A stretch of DNA of 64,000 bases, from contig NZ_JARVWS010000001.1 in assembly GCF_029846275.1 (NCBI RefSeq), positions 1,240,001 to 1,304,000 on the forward strand, read 5' to 3'. This document shows positions 16,226-24,930 of the stretch, in pieces. Both the position numbers and the translations under genes were made by a program. Below the pieces are notes generated by a model that was not told the origin of the DNA, searched no databases, and saw nothing but the letters and a program-made list of their open reading frames with translations. Positions within the stretch are counted from its first letter, which is position 1. Each line of letters opens with the position of its first letter. This DNA is from Nocardioides sp. CER19. Lineage in GTDB: Bacteria > Actinomycetota > Actinomycetes > Propionibacteriales > Nocardioidaceae.

Positions 16226-17302
16226 CTACGGCACGTCGCGGGAGCTGTTCCGCACCACCTCGTCGTAGCCGCCGTCGGGCGGCACCATCTCGCCGCGCAC
16301 GCCGAGCAGGCGGATCGGCCGCTCGTCCTCGAGCCCGTCCAGGAGCTCGAGCGCGGTCGATGCGAGCACGGAGGCGTCGTATGTCGGCTCCGGCAGCTTG
16401 CGGCTGCGGTTGGTGGTGAAGAACGGCGCGAACCTGACCTTGAGGTGGACCCGCTGGCACGGGCGCCCCTCGCATCGGAGGTCCTCGACGACCTGCGCGG
16501 CGAGGGCGCCCACCGCCGCGACGATCTCCTCGCGCCCGACCAGGTCGTGCTGGTAGGTGGTCTCGCGCCCGTGTGCCCGCGGCACCCACGGGGTCGGGTC
16601 GACCGTGGTGTAGCCGCCGCCCCGCCCGATCCGCGCGTAGTGGGGCCCCATCGTCGGCCCGAACTCCGCCACGAGCGGGCCCTCCTCGGCGTGCGCCAGG
16701 TCGGCGACCGTGGCGATGCCCAGCCGGGCCAGGCGGCCGGCGATCCGCGGGCCGATGCCCCAGATCGCCTGGGTGGGTCGCGGGCCCATCACCGCCATCC
16801 AGTTCCCGCGGGTGAGCGCGTAGGTGCCGCGCGGCTTGCCGAAGTCGGTGGCGATCTTGGCCCGGGTGGTCGTGTCGCCGATGCCGACCGAGCAGTGCAG
16901 CCCGGTGGCTGCGAGCACGTCGGCCTGGATCCGCCGCGCCACCTCGAGCGGGTCGTCGGTCTCGACGCCGACGAACGCCTCGTCCCAGCCGAGCACCTGC
17001 ACGGTGGCCCCCGGCACGGCGCGGAGCGTCTCCATGACGACCTCGGAGGCCGCCTCGTAGACGGGCCGGTCCACCGGCAGGAACACCGCCTCCGGGCAGC
17101 GCCGCAGGGCCGTCTTGAGCGGCATCCCGGACCGGATGCCGAACTCGCGGGCCTCGTACGACGCCGTGGACACGACCGCTCGCTCGGTCGGGTCACCCCG
17201 CCCACCCACGACCAGCGGCAGGCCGGCCAGCTCCGGGTGCCGCAGCACCTCGACCGCGGCCAGGAACTGGTCGAGGTCGACGTGCAGGATCCAGGACGTC
17301 AC
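16226..17302 (-). CDS. dinB2: Y-family DNA polymerase, DinB2 type (Pol IV)
   Basis: Translesion polymerase of 358 aa. Catalytic metal ligands are D9 in HVDLDQF and D107/E108 in GWDEAF; SYEAREFGI and SVGIGDTTTRAKIATDF complete the palm. The N-terminus closely resembles mycobacterial DinB2, and the steric-gate position is L14 (QFLAAVE) instead of Phe or Tyr; mycobacterial DinB2 with Leu there incorporates ribonucleotides readily. The C-terminus ends without an obvious beta-clamp QxxLF peptide, also as in DinB2. The GTG at 17302 is preceded by CAGGAT 6 nt away, consistent with leaderless expression. It ends 9 nt from the convergent TetR gene. Confidence 0.93.
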   Translation of the reverse strand: MTSWILHVDLDQFLAAVEVLRHPELAGLPLVVGGRGDPTERAVVSTASYEAREFGIRSGMPLKTALRRCPEAVFLPVDRPVYEAASEVVMETLRAVPGATVQVLGWDEAFVGVETDDPLEVARRIQADVLAATGLHCSVGIGDTTTRAKIATDFGKPRGTYALTRGNWMAVMGPRPTQAIWGIGPRIAGRLARLGIATVADLAHAEEGPLVAEFGPTMGPHYARIGRGGGYTTVDPTPWVPRAHGRETTYQHDLVGREEIVAAVGALAAQVVEDLRCEGRPCQRVHLKVRFAPFFTTNRSRKLPEPTYDASVLASTALELLDGLEDERPIRLLGVRGEMVPPDGGYDEVVRNSSRDVP

Positions 17303-17308
17303 GGACCC

Positions 17309-17314
17309 ATCCTG
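17309..17314 (-). promoter_or_regulatory. -10 box of dinB2
   Basis: CAGGAT on the minus strand ends 6 nt before the GTG at 17302. No SOS-box palindrome was noticed next to it. Confidence 0.4.
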
Positions 17315-17343
17315 ACGGGTTGCTCAGCGGACCCGGAGCAGGC

Positions 17344-17633
17344 TCACGAGCGGGCGGTCGTCCGCCGGTCCAGCGCCGGGTCCTGCGTGAGTCCCCGGCG
17401 CTGGAGCTCTGGGAGTGGTGGGCTGGGTTCGAGTCCGAGCTCGGATCGGCGACGGGGCTCGAGGCGATCAGGTGGTCGATCGCGACGGCGGGGTCGGCCG
17501 CGCAGGCGAGCAGGCGGATGACGGCGCGCTGCTCCCGTCCCCCGAGTGGAAGTCGGTGGCTGTCGTCTGTCGCCTCGAAGGGCCCGAGGACGCCGAACGC
17601 GAGTGACGCTCGGCCCCTGTCCGAATCGCCCAT
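17344..17633 (-). pseudogene. Remnant of a SARP/BTAD-family regulator
   Basis: From the ATG at 17633 the frame reads FGVLGPFEATDD, then PLGGREQRAVIRLLA and a DHLI segment, the start of a SARP (AfsR/DnrI-like) winged-helix domain. After about 55 codons the family similarity stops and continues in a different frame with SELGLEPSPPLPELQRR and LTQDPALDRR, ending at a stop at 17344: this is the end of a bacterial transcriptional activator (BTAD) domain. Roughly 170-200 codons in between are missing and the join, near 17455-17465, is out of frame. It is therefore an internally deleted, dead gene. What it once regulated is unknown. Confidence 0.75.
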
Positions 17634-17696
17634 GAGCCAGCTCTCTCTTGCTTGGCGAGCCTAGACCCGAGCGGCGCCGATGGCACCCCTCCGCGA
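17634..17696. other. Short non-coding gap between SARP remnant and LysR gene
   Basis: No gene, promoter or hairpin could be supported here. With the remnant and the dinB2 promoter it makes up the gene-free stretch 17303-17696. Confidence 0.5.
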
Positions 17697-18569
17697 CTAC
17701 GGCCGATGACCGTGGGCCAGTCGGTCCAGCACGGCCCGCAGCGGCGGCCACGCGCGGCGGCCGCGCCGGGTCACCGCATAGGCACGCAGCCGCACCCGTG
17801 GGTCGGTGAGCGGCAGCACCTTGACGCCTCGCCGCGACGCCCGGCCGCGGGGGAGCAGGGCCACGCCGCGTCCGGCGACGATGAGGTCGTCCACGAGCTC
17901 GAGCGCGTCGATCCGGTGCGCGACCCGGGGCGTGAAGCCGGCCATCGAGGCCAGTGTCCGCACGACCTCCTCGTCGGCGGTGTTGCGCGAGTTCACGATC
18001 CAGTCGCGGTCGGCGTACGTCGCGAACGGGGCCCGCCCCTCGTCGCTCGGTACGCCGAGCCCCCAGTCCGCCTCCCAGAGGGGGATGACCTCGTGGTCGC
18101 TGCTCCAGGACGCCGGCGCGAGGTTGTAGTCGTAGGCGAGTGCGAGGTCGATGTCGTCGCGGGCGAGGAGGTCGAACACCTCCAGCGGCTCGTGCTCGTG
18201 CACCCGCACCTCGATGGCCGGGTGGGACTGCGCGAGGTCGTCGATCGCCGGCAGGAGCGAGCGCCGGATCGCCGAGGCGAAGCCGGCCACCCGCAGGACG
18301 CCCGCGGGCTCCGCGGACGGATCCAGGTCGAGTCGGGCCGCGTCGACCGCCGCCAGGATCGTGACCGCGTGTTCGGCCAGCCGCCGGCCGGCCGGCGTCA
18401 GCCGCACCCGCCTCCCGTCCGGCTCCACCAGCGGCGTACCGACCTCGCGCGCGAGCGCGGCGATGCCCTGAGAGACGCTGGAGGTGGTGGTGACCAGCTC
18501 GGACGCGACCTCGTGCATGGACCCGAGCCGGGACAGCTCGAGCAGCAGGCGGAGGCGGCGCAGGTCCAT
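17697..18569 (-). CDS. LysR family transcriptional regulator
   Basis: Regulator of 290 aa with an N-terminal winged helix (MDLRRLRLLLELSRLGSMHEVASELVT, residues 1-27) followed by a periplasmic-binding-protein-like effector domain from about residue 90. It is divergent from an EamA exporter gene with an 84-bp gap carrying a CTGATCAG palindrome and a repeated GTGAACGG, so it probably controls that exporter. Effector unknown. The start at 18569 gives the standard LysR N-terminus. Confidence 0.92.
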   Translation of the reverse strand: MDLRRLRLLLELSRLGSMHEVASELVTTTSSVSQGIAALAREVGTPLVEPDGRRVRLTPAGRRLAEHAVTILAAVDAARLDLDPSAEPAGVLRVAGFASAIRRSLLPAIDDLAQSHPAIEVRVHEHEPLEVFDLLARDDIDLALAYDYNLAPASWSSDHEVIPLWEADWGLGVPSDEGRAPFATYADRDWIVNSRNTADEEVVRTLASMAGFTPRVAHRIDALELVDDLIVAGRGVALLPRGRASRRGVKVLPLTDPRVRLRAYAVTRRGRRAWPPLRAVLDRLAHGHRP

Positions 18570-18582
18570 GCCATCGATTGTG

Positions 18583-18630
18583 CTGATCAGGTGAACGGTA
18601 TGTCCAGGAAAGTCACGTGGACGTGAACGG
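18583..18630. promoter_or_regulatory. Putative LysR binding region
   Basis: The palindrome CTGATCAG (18583-18590) abuts the first of two direct repeats GTGAACGG (18591-18598 and 18623-18630), which are 32 bp apart or about three helical turns, between the divergent LysR and EamA genes. Confidence 0.4.
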
Positions 18631-18653
18631 AAATGGCGCGTTGACTGAGAGAC

Positions 18654-19547
18654 ATGTCCCGAACCTCAGCCCGTACCGGTGTCTCGATGGCCGTCGCCTC
18701 GATGCTCTGCGTCCAGCTCGGCCTCGCCGCCTCGGTCGGGCTGATCGACCAGGTCGGGGCGGAGGGTGCGGCCTGGCTCCGGCTCACCTGGGCGGGCCTG
18801 CTGCTGCTCGTGATCGTGCGGCCGCGTCGGTCGATGTTCGGCCCCGGCGCGCTGCCGACGACGGTCGCGCTCGGCGTCGTGACCGCCGGCGTGACGCTGC
18901 TCTTCATGGCGTCGATCGCCCGACTGCCGCTCGGCATGGCCAGTGCGTTGGAGTTCCTCGGCCCGCTCGGCGTGGCCGTCGCCAGGAGCGCCGGTCTCGC
19001 CCGGATCTGGGCCGCCTCGGCGGCCGTCGGCGTGCTCCTGCTGACGCAGCCGTGGACCGGCACCGCCGATCTGGCCGGTGTCGCGTTCGCGCTCGGCGCG
19101 GCCGTGTGCTGGGCGGGCTACATCCTGCTCACCCAGCGGGTCGGCGACACGGTCAGCGGGATCGCGGGCCTGTCGGTCTCGATGCCGGTCGCCGCCGTCG
19201 TGGCGACCGTCGTCGCGGGACCCGAGGTGCTCGGCCGTCTCACGCCCGAGCTCGTGGTGGTCGGTCTCGGCCTCGCGATCCTGCTGCCGGTCGTGCCCTT
19301 CATCCTGGAGCTCCTCGCGCTGCGTCGGCTCAAGACCGGAGCGTTCGGCACCCTGATGGCGCTGGAGCCGGCCTTCGCGCTCACGATCGGCTTCGTGGCG
19401 CTGCACCAGGTGCCCAGCCCGCTCGCGGCGCTCGGCGTCGGCTTCGTGGTGGCTGCGGGCATCGGCGCGGAGCGCAGCGGCGCCCGCCACGAGGACGCGG
19501 CGGCCCGCGCTGGTGCGGAGGAGCCGGCGGTCCCGGTCCTCACGTAG
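18654..19547 (+). CDS. EamA/DMT-superfamily transporter (RhtA-like)
   Basis: Ten-helix membrane protein of 297 aa made of two EamA repeats. The [12 protein letters not shown] and [25 protein letters not shown] stretches in the first half and [17 protein letters not shown] in the second half match the RhtA group of threonine/homoserine and related exporters. The exported compound cannot be read from sequence. A GAGAG ribosome-binding site precedes the ATG at 18654. It is divergent from a LysR gene that is its likely regulator. Confidence 0.88.
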   Translation: MSRTSARTGVSMAVASMLCVQLGLAASVGLIDQVGAEGAAWLRLTWAGLLLLVIVRPRRSMFGPGALPTTVALGVVTAGVTLLFMASIARLPLGMASALEFLGPLGVAVARSAGLARIWAASAAVGVLLLTQPWTGTADLAGVAFALGAAVCWAGYILLTQRVGDTVSGIAGLSVSMPVAAVVATVVAGPEVLGRLTPELVVVGLGLAILLPVVPFILELLALRRLKTGAFGTLMALEPAFALTIGFVALHQVPSPLAALGVGFVVAAGIGAERSGARHEDAAARAGAEEPAVPVLT

Positions 19548-19559
19548 CGATACGGCTGA

Positions 19560-19565
19560 CACGAT
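19560..19565 (+). promoter_or_regulatory. -10 box of the ykvA-like gene
   Basis: CACGAT ends 6 nt before the GTG at 19572, fitting the leaderless pattern of this region. Confidence 0.35.
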
Positions 19566-19571
19566 GGTCTC

Positions 19572-19988
19572 GTGAACCCGTGGCTTCAGGCGCTCCTCGC
19601 CGTCCTCGCCGGGTTGCTCTGCCTGTGGGTCGTGCTCGTCGCGGTGCTCTACCTCGCCGGCCGCCGCTACGACGACCCGCCGCGTGTGCGGGAGGTCCTA
19701 CGCCTCCTGCCCGACGTGGTCCGCCTGCTCCACCGTCTGGTGAAGGATCCGGCCCTGCCCCGTGGCGTCCGGGTACGGGTGCTCGTGCTGCTGGCCTACC
19801 TGGCGCTCCCGATCGACCTGGTGCCCGACTTCATCCCGGTCATCGGGTACGCCGACGACGTGGTGATCGTCGCGCTGACCCTGCGGTCGGTCACCCGGGT
19901 CGCCGGCGCCGACGCCCTCGACCGGCACTGGCCCGGCACCCCGGAGGGGCTGCGGGCGGTCAAGCGGCTCGCCGGGCTGGCGCGCTGA
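19572..19988 (+). CDS. YkvA (DUF1232) family membrane protein
   Basis: Small protein of 138 aa with an N-terminal membrane helix (residues 5-27) and a DUF1232 core around LLAYLALPIDLVPDFIPVIGYADDVVIVAL (about 77-106), the hallmark PIDLVPDFIPVIGYxDD motif. The family is widespread and its role is unknown. It follows the EamA gene by 24 bp but has its own -10-like box. A strong hairpin follows the stop. Confidence 0.88.
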   Translation: MNPWLQALLAVLAGLLCLWVVLVAVLYLAGRRYDDPPRVREVLRLLPDVVRLLHRLVKDPALPRGVRVRVLVLLAYLALPIDLVPDFIPVIGYADDVVIVALTLRSVTRVAGADALDRHWPGTPEGLRAVKRLAGLAR

Positions 19989-19998
19989 GCCCGGGAAG

Positions 19999-20043
19999 CA
20001 CACGACCGCCCTGGCCGGGGCTCACCCGGCGGGCGGTCGTGTG
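19999..20043 (+). terminator. Hairpin after the ykvA-like gene
   Basis: A perfect 13-bp stem, CACACGACCGCCC (19999-20011) with its complement at 20031-20043, begins 10 nt after the stop. No T-run follows. Confidence 0.6.
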
Positions 20044-20148
20044 GTGAAGCTCGCTGGTCCGTCAGCCGCCTCTCGGCGAACGGCCGCTCGTGGCGGCAAG
20101 AATTGAGGCCCGGGGGCATGAGTCGAACCAACTGACGTGATCAACGGG

Positions 20149-20177
20149 GGAGGGCCGGCATCCATTCCGGGCCCTCC
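20149..20177 (-). terminator. Hairpin downstream of the biotin carboxylase alpha-chain gene
   Basis: GGAGGGCC-GG pairs with CCGGGCCCTCC with one bulged base. It lies 35 nt past the minus-strand stop at 20212 and is the likely terminator of that gene. Confidence 0.55.
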
Positions 20178-20211
20178 TGTGGGCGTCGTCACGCCCGTGG
20201 CAGCTGCCGGG

Positions 20212-21996
20212 TCAGTCCTTGATCTCGCAGATGACGGCGCCGTTGGTGACGGTCTCGCCGACGGCGACGGAGAGGCCGGTGACCGTGCCGGCCTTGTGGG
20301 CCTTGAGCGGCTGCTCCATCTTCATGGCCTCGATGACGACGATGGCCTCGCCCTCCGCGACGGTCTGGCCGTCCTCGACGACGACCTTGACGATGGTGCC
20401 CTGCATGGGGGAGGTCACGGCGTCGCCGGAGACGGCCGAGCCGGCCTTCTTGCCCGCGGCGCGCTTGGGCTTCTTCGCGCCGGCGGCAGCGCCACCGGTC
20501 GACAGACCACCGAGCCCGGCCGGGATGACGACCTCGATGCGCTTGCCGCCGACCTCGACGACCACTGATCGCTTGTCCTCGGCCTCGGGAGCGTCGGCGT
20601 GGTCGCCGGCGTAGGGCTGGATCTGGTTGTCGAAGTCGGTCTCGATCCAGGTGGTGTAGACGTCGAAGGACCCCTCGCCGGTCGGGTTGGACGCACCGAC
20701 GTAGGCCGGGTCCTCGATGACCGCCCGGTGGAACGGGATGACGGTGGGCATGCCGTCGACCACGAACTCCGCCAGCGCACGGCGGGACCGCTCGAGGGCC
20801 TGGGTGCGGTCGCGGCCGGTGACGATGAGCTTGGCGATGAGGGAGTCGAACGAGCCGGGGATGGTCTCGCCCTTCTCGTAGCCGCCGTCGACGCGGACGC
20901 CGGGGCCCTGCGGCGGGGCCCACTCGGTGAGGGTGCCGGGGGCGGGCATGAAGTTGCGGCCGCCGTCCTCGGCGTTGATGCGGTACTCGATGGAGTGGCC
21001 GCGGATCTCGGGGTCGTCGTAGCCGAGCTCCTCGCCGGCGGCGATGCGGAACATCTCGCGGACCAGGTCGAGGCCGGTGACCTCCTCGGAGACGCAGTGC
21101 TCGACCTGGAGGCGGGTGTTGACCTCGAGGAAGGAGATGGTGCCGTCCTGGCCGACCAGGAACTCGCACGTGCCGGCGCCGACGTAGCCGGCCTCGCGCA
21201 GGATCGCCTTGGACGAGGCGTAGAGCCGCTCGATCTGCTCCTCGGAGAGGAACGGTGCGGGGGCCTCCTCCACCAGCTTCTGGTGGCGGCGCTGCAGCGA
21301 GCAGTCGCGGGTGCTCACGACGACGACGTTGCCGTGGCTGTCGGCGAGGCACTGGGTCTCGACGTGTCGGGGCTTGTCGAGGAACTTCTCGACCAGGCAC
21401 TCGCCCCGGCCGAACGCGGTCACGGCCTCGCGCACCGCCGACTCGAACTGCTCGGGGATCTCCTCGAGGGTCCGGGCGACCTTCAGGCCGCGGCCGCCGC
21501 CACCGAAGACGGCCTTGATCGCGACCGGAAGGCCGTTCTCACGGGCGAACTCGACGATCTCGTCGGCGTCCTTGACCGGCTCCTTGAGGCCCGGAGCCAG
21601 CGGGGCGTTGGCCTTCTGCGCGATCTGCTTGGCCTTGGCCTTGTCGCCGAGCGCCTCGATCGCGGAGGGCGGCGGGCCGATCCAGATCAGCCCGGCGTCG
21701 ATGACGGCCTGGGCGAAGTCGGCGTTCTCGGCCAGGAAGCCGTAGCCGGGGTGGACCGAGTCGGCGCCGGCCTGCTTCGCGGCGGCGACGATCTTCTCGA
21801 TCGAGAGGTAGGAGTCGGCGGGCGTCGCGCCGCCGAGGGAGTAGGCCTCGTCGGCCAGGCGGACGTGCAGCGCGTTGGCGTCGGGCTCGGCGTAGACCGC
21901 CACGCTCGCGATGCCGGCGTCCTTGGCGGCGCGGATGACCCGGACGGCGATCTCGCCCCGGTTCGCGATCAGGACCTTGGACAGCGGCTTGCTCAA
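20212..21996 (-). CDS. accA3: Acetyl-/propionyl-CoA carboxylase alpha subunit (biotin carboxylase + BCCP)
   Basis: Carboxylates its own biotin with ATP and bicarbonate and hands the carboxyl group to a separate AccD beta chain to make malonyl- or methylmalonyl-CoA. Of the 594 aa, the biotin carboxylase domain covers about 1-450 ([34 protein letters not shown]) and the C-terminal biotinyl domain has K559 in EAMKMEQ. The start is placed at the TTG at 21996 because GAGGAG lies 8 nt upstream and the -10 box TAGAGT (22027-22032) is too close to the in-frame GTG at 22023 for that codon to be used. No accD gene is in the window. Confidence 0.93.
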   Translation of the reverse strand: MSKPLSKVLIANRGEIAVRVIRAAKDAGIASVAVYAEPDANALHVRLADEAYSLGGATPADSYLSIEKIVAAAKQAGADSVHPGYGFLAENADFAQAVIDAGLIWIGPPPSAIEALGDKAKAKQIAQKANAPLAPGLKEPVKDADEIVEFARENGLPVAIKAVFGGGGRGLKVARTLEEIPEQFESAVREAVTAFGRGECLVEKFLDKPRHVETQCLADSHGNVVVVSTRDCSLQRRHQKLVEEAPAPFLSEEQIERLYASSKAILREAGYVGAGTCEFLVGQDGTISFLEVNTRLQVEHCVSEEVTGLDLVREMFRIAAGEELGYDDPEIRGHSIEYRINAEDGGRNFMPAPGTLTEWAPPQGPGVRVDGGYEKGETIPGSFDSLIAKLIVTGRDRTQALERSRRALAEFVVDGMPTVIPFHRAVIEDPAYVGASNPTGEGSFDVYTTWIETDFDNQIQPYAGDHADAPEAEDKRSVVVEVGGKRIEVVIPAGLGGLSTGGAAAGAKKPKRAAGKKAGSAVSGDAVTSPMQGTIVKVVVEDGQTVAEGEAIVVIEAMKMEQPLKAHKAGTVTGLSVAVGETVTNGAVICEIKD

Positions 21997-22026
21997 CTCA
22001 GTACTCCTCGGTTCGACGGCCACCTG

Positions 22027-22032
22027 ACTCTA
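22027..22032 (-). promoter_or_regulatory. -10 box of the biotin carboxylase alpha-chain gene
   Basis: TAGAGT on the minus strand implies a transcript start near 22020, leaving a leader of about 25 nt that includes the GAGGAG site used by the TTG start at 21996. Confidence 0.45.
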
Positions 22033-22077
22033 GCGGGCGATGTCCGGGACGAGGGTGTGGCACCGATCACCGTGAGG

Positions 22078-23067
22078 TCAGTGCCCGGCGGGGTACTCCC
22101 GCTGGGCGGCGACCGTCCTGACCAGCGTCCCGAAGACCGCCTCGTCGACGGTCACGCCCGCCTCGCGCAGGGCGAGCACGGCCGCTCCGACGGCTCCGTC
22201 GTGCACGACCAGAGGCTGCGGGGCGTCGCCCTCTCCGGCGTACGTCGCCAGGACGGCGTCGCGCAGGGCGGGATTGCGCGCGAGCACGCCGCCGCCCATG
22301 ACCACCGGTCCGGTGACCTCCGGTGAGCTGACCGCCCGCAACGTCGCCGCGAGGGCGCGCGCCGCGCCGGTCACGATCGCATCGGCGACCGGGTCGCCGG
22401 CCGCGTCGAACGCCAGCACGGCCAGGTCGGCGAGGCGGACCGGGCGGGCCGTGTAGACGTACCCGGCGAGCGCCTGCGTCGCCTCGCGCGCCGGGAGGCC
22501 GGCCGGCACGTCGAGACGGGTCCGGACCGCGGTCGTCAGGGCCGTGCCCGGGCCGCGGCCGTCGAGGTCGGCGAGGGCGGCACGCGCCACCCGCTGGCCG
22601 ATCCAGAACCCTGATCCGTCATCGCCCAGCAGCCAGCCGAGGCCGTCGGCGACCGCCTCCTGGCGGCCGTCGTCCACCCGGATCGCGGCCGCTCCTGTGC
22701 CGGAGACCAGACCGTAGCCGTGGAGCAGATGGGTGCCGGAGCAGAACATCGCGAGCAGGTCGCTCGCGAAGACCGGCCGGGCGGGCAGGCCCGACTCCGC
22801 CAGGCGACGGCCGAGCTCGTCGCGGTGGGCTCCGGAGCCGGCACCGGCAGCGGCCAGCAGGACCAGGTCGACGTCAGCTGGTGCGGCACCGGCCGCGGCG
22901 AGCGCGGCCAGCGCACTGCTCGCCATGGACGCGGCGGCGACCTCGGCCCCCGAGGAGATCGGATTGCCGCTGGCGCCGCGGCCGAAGCCCCGGCAGCGGC
23001 CCCCGGCGTCGACCAGGAGCGCACGCGTGCTGGTGCCCCCGGCGTCGATGGCGAGAACGGCGGTCAT
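22078..23067 (-). CDS. N-acetylglucosamine kinase-like BadF/BadG ATPase-family kinase
   Basis: ASKHA-fold sugar kinase of 329 aa. The phosphate-1 loop LAIDAGGTSTRALLVD is at residues 5-20, the second phosphate segment is GLVSGTGAAAIR near 120-130, and the adenosine motif VMGGGVLARNP is near 255. Family members phosphorylate GlcNAc or glucosamine. The divergent RpiR regulator and the downstream NgcEFG-type transporter support a role in phosphorylating imported amino sugars. A TGTGAT-gt-ATCACA dyad lies in the shared upstream region. Confidence 0.85.
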   Translation of the reverse strand: MTAVLAIDAGGTSTRALLVDAGGRCRGFGRGASGNPISSGAEVAAASMASSALAALAAAGAAPADVDLVLLAAAGAGSGAHRDELGRRLAESGLPARPVFASDLLAMFCSGTHLLHGYGLVSGTGAAAIRVDDGRQEAVADGLGWLLGDDGSGFWIGQRVARAALADLDGRGPGTALTTAVRTRLDVPAGLPAREATQALAGYVYTARPVRLADLAVLAFDAAGDPVADAIVTGAARALAATLRAVSSPEVTGPVVMGGGVLARNPALRDAVLATYAGEGDAPQPLVVHDGAVGAAVLALREAGVTVDEAVFGTLVRTVAAQREYPAGH

Positions 23068-23095
23068 CGTTACCTATTCGTGACGTTGAGGTGCT

Positions 23096-23109
23096 TGTGA
23101 TGTATCACA
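23096..23109. promoter_or_regulatory. Putative RpiR operator in the kinase/regulator divergent region
   Basis: TGTGAT-GT-ATCACA is a 14-bp dyad, part of the longer TTGTGATGTATCACACAA, midway between the divergent kinase (23067) and RpiR (23162) starts. It is notably AT-rich for this genome. Confidence 0.5.
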
Positions 23110-23161
23110 CAACTGTAAGAAGTTTTCCTGAACATCCCCTAGGGCCTGACATGGATTTTCA

Positions 23162-24091
23162 TTGGACACGACGGCACCTCGGATAGCGGACACGCTAGAC
23201 CGGTTCGGCACCAGCGGCCGGATCCGTGCGGCCATGTCCGGGATGTCGGCTGCGATGGCGAAGCTCGGCTCGCTGCTGCTGGAGGATCCGGCGCTGCCGT
23301 TGCACCTCTCCATCACCGAGCTGGCCCAGCGCGCGGGGACCTCGCCGGCCACCGTCACCCGGTTCTGCCGCGCCCTCGGCTACGCCGGCTATCCGACCCT
23401 CCGCGTGCGCGTGGCCGCCGAGCAGGGCAGGTCGAGCGCGCACGAGACCTGGGAGGCCGACATCGGGCGCGCCTTCCGGCCGGACGACCCGCCCGCGCAG
23501 GTCCTCCGGACGCTGGTCAACGCCCACACGGTCGCGCTCGCGACGACGGCCGAACGCGTCGACACCGAGCTCGCCGCGCGGATCGCCGCGGCGATCGCCC
23601 GGAGCACGCACGTCGACATCTACGGCATCGAGGGGAGCGCCACGTTCGCGCGCGAGCTGCAGGCGCGGCTCTACCGCATCGGCATCAACGCGCACGCCTG
23701 GGGAGAGGTGCACGCAGGGCTCACCAGCGCGGCGCTGCTCAGCGAGGGCACCGTCGCGATCGCGTTCTCCAACACCGGTCGGACCGACGAGGTCATCGAG
23801 ATGCTCAGCCTGGCGAAGTCGTCCGGGGCGTACGCCGTCGCGGTGACGAGCACCCCGACCTCGCCGCTCGCCGCGGTCGCCGACGTCCACCTCACCGCCA
23901 GCGCGCCGGGCGAGTACCTCCAGCCCGACGACCTCTCGGCCAAGCACGCGCAGATGTTCCTCGTTGACCTGCTCTACCTGCTCGTCGCCCAGCTCGACTT
24001 CCCGCGCACCACCAGCATGCTCGCCGCATCGGCGGCAGCCGTGTCCCCCCACCGCCGACCGCCGCGGGCCGGCCGGACCCCCCACTCCTGA
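23162..24091 (+). CDS. MurR/RpiR family transcriptional regulator
   Basis: Regulator of 309 aa with an N-terminal RpiR helix-turn-helix (LSITELAQRAGTSPATVTRF, about residues 49-68) and a C-terminal SIS sugar-phosphate-binding domain (about 130-270, with AFSNTGRTDEVIE). RpiR proteins sense phosphosugars such as GlcNAc-6-P or MurNAc-6-P. The TTG at 23162 is the only start that keeps the full N-terminal helix; there is no convincing ribosome-binding site. It heads a same-strand row with the SIS protein and the sugar importer, 10 bp before the next gene. Confidence 0.88.
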   Translation: MDTTAPRIADTLDRFGTSGRIRAAMSGMSAAMAKLGSLLLEDPALPLHLSITELAQRAGTSPATVTRFCRALGYAGYPTLRVRVAAEQGRSSAHETWEADIGRAFRPDDPPAQVLRTLVNAHTVALATTAERVDTELAARIAAAIARSTHVDIYGIEGSATFARELQARLYRIGINAHAWGEVHAGLTSAALLSEGTVAIAFSNTGRTDEVIEMLSLAKSSGAYAVAVTSTPTSPLAAVADVHLTASAPGEYLQPDDLSAKHAQMFLVDLLYLLVAQLDFPRTTSMLAASAAAVSPHRRPPRAGRTPHS

Positions 24092-24101
24092 GAGGACCCC
24101 G

Positions 24102-24857
24102 ATGACGACCGTGTTCTCCGCCTTCTCCGCCGAGGTCAGTCGCAGGCTGGCCGCGCTGGACGACGACGTGTCCTCCGGCCGGCTGGACCCGGCTATCGAC
24201 CTGATCGTCGACGGGCTGCGCAAGGGCGGCGTGGTGCAGGCCTTCGGCACCGGTCACTCGCAGGCGTTCGCGATGGAGGTCGCCGGCCGGGCGGGCGGCC
24301 TGATCCCGACGCACGCGCTGTCGCTGCGCGACATCGTGCTGCACGGCAGCCGCGACGTGACCGCGCTGGGCGGGAGCTCGCTGGAGCGGGACGACACGGT
24401 CGTCGACGAGCTCTTCGGGCTCTACGAGCTCGACCCGGCCGACGTGTTCGTCATCGCCTCCAACTCCGGCGTCAACGGCTCCATCGTCGGTGTCGCGCTG
24501 CGCGCGAAGGAGGCCGGGCACCCGGTCATCGCCGTCACCAGCCTCGAGCACACCAACGCGGTCACCCCGAAGCACCCCAGCGGCAAGCGGCTCTCGGAGG
24601 TCGCCGACGTCGTTATCGACAACCGGGCGCCGTACGGCGACACGACGGTCGACCTCGGTGACGGACTCGCCGCCGGCGCGGTCTCGTCGATCACCGCCGC
24701 CTACATCGCGCAGCTCCTCACCCTCGGCGCAGCCGACCGGCTCCGCGCGGCCGGCGAGGTGCCGCCCCTCTACGTCTCCGCCAACGTCCCCGGCGGCGAC
24801 GAGCACAACGACGTACTCAAGCAGCGCTACGGAAGCCGGATCGGGGGGCTCGCGTAG
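24102..24857 (+). CDS. SIS domain protein (UPF0309-like sugar isomerase domain)
   Basis: Single-domain sugar-isomerase-fold protein of 251 aa. The SIS core is shown by QAFGTGHSQAFAMEVAGRAGG near residues 46-66 and IASNSGVNGSIVGVALRAKEAGHPVIAVTS near 118-147. Such proteins bind phosphosugars; the family resembles MurQ-type etherases and GmhA-like isomerases, but the reaction is not known. It sits between the RpiR regulator and the NgcE gene and is likely to process the phosphorylated imported sugar. A GAGAGGA ribosome-binding site precedes the ATG. Confidence 0.85.
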   Translation: MTTVFSAFSAEVSRRLAALDDDVSSGRLDPAIDLIVDGLRKGGVVQAFGTGHSQAFAMEVAGRAGGLIPTHALSLRDIVLHGSRDVTALGGSSLERDDTVVDELFGLYELDPADVFVIASNSGVNGSIVGVALRAKEAGHPVIAVTSLEHTNAVTPKHPSGKRLSEVADVVIDNRAPYGDTTVDLGDGLAAGAVSSITAAYIAQLLTLGAADRLRAAGEVPPLYVSANVPGGDEHNDVLKQRYGSRIGGLA

Positions 24858-24930
24858 CGGGACAGCAGCAACGAACCACCAACCCACAACCGGACAGGAA
24901 CCCGTCACCTCGAGCGAAAGGCAACACACG

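Noticed and set aside
17320..17664. Plus-strand 114-aa frame between dinB2 and the LysR gene
   Set aside because: The opposite strand carries recognisable SARP/BTAD fragments, and this frame has no similarity to any family and a poor start.
20112..20145. tRNA or attachment-site fragment
   Set aside because: The minus-strand GGTTCGACTC resembles a T-arm, but no acceptor or anticodon stem can be built around it and no integrase is near.
22021..22023. GTG start for the biotin carboxylase alpha chain
   Set aside because: Only 3 nt separate it from the -10 box, too few for a leaderless start, while a TTG 27 nt downstream has a good ribosome-binding site.
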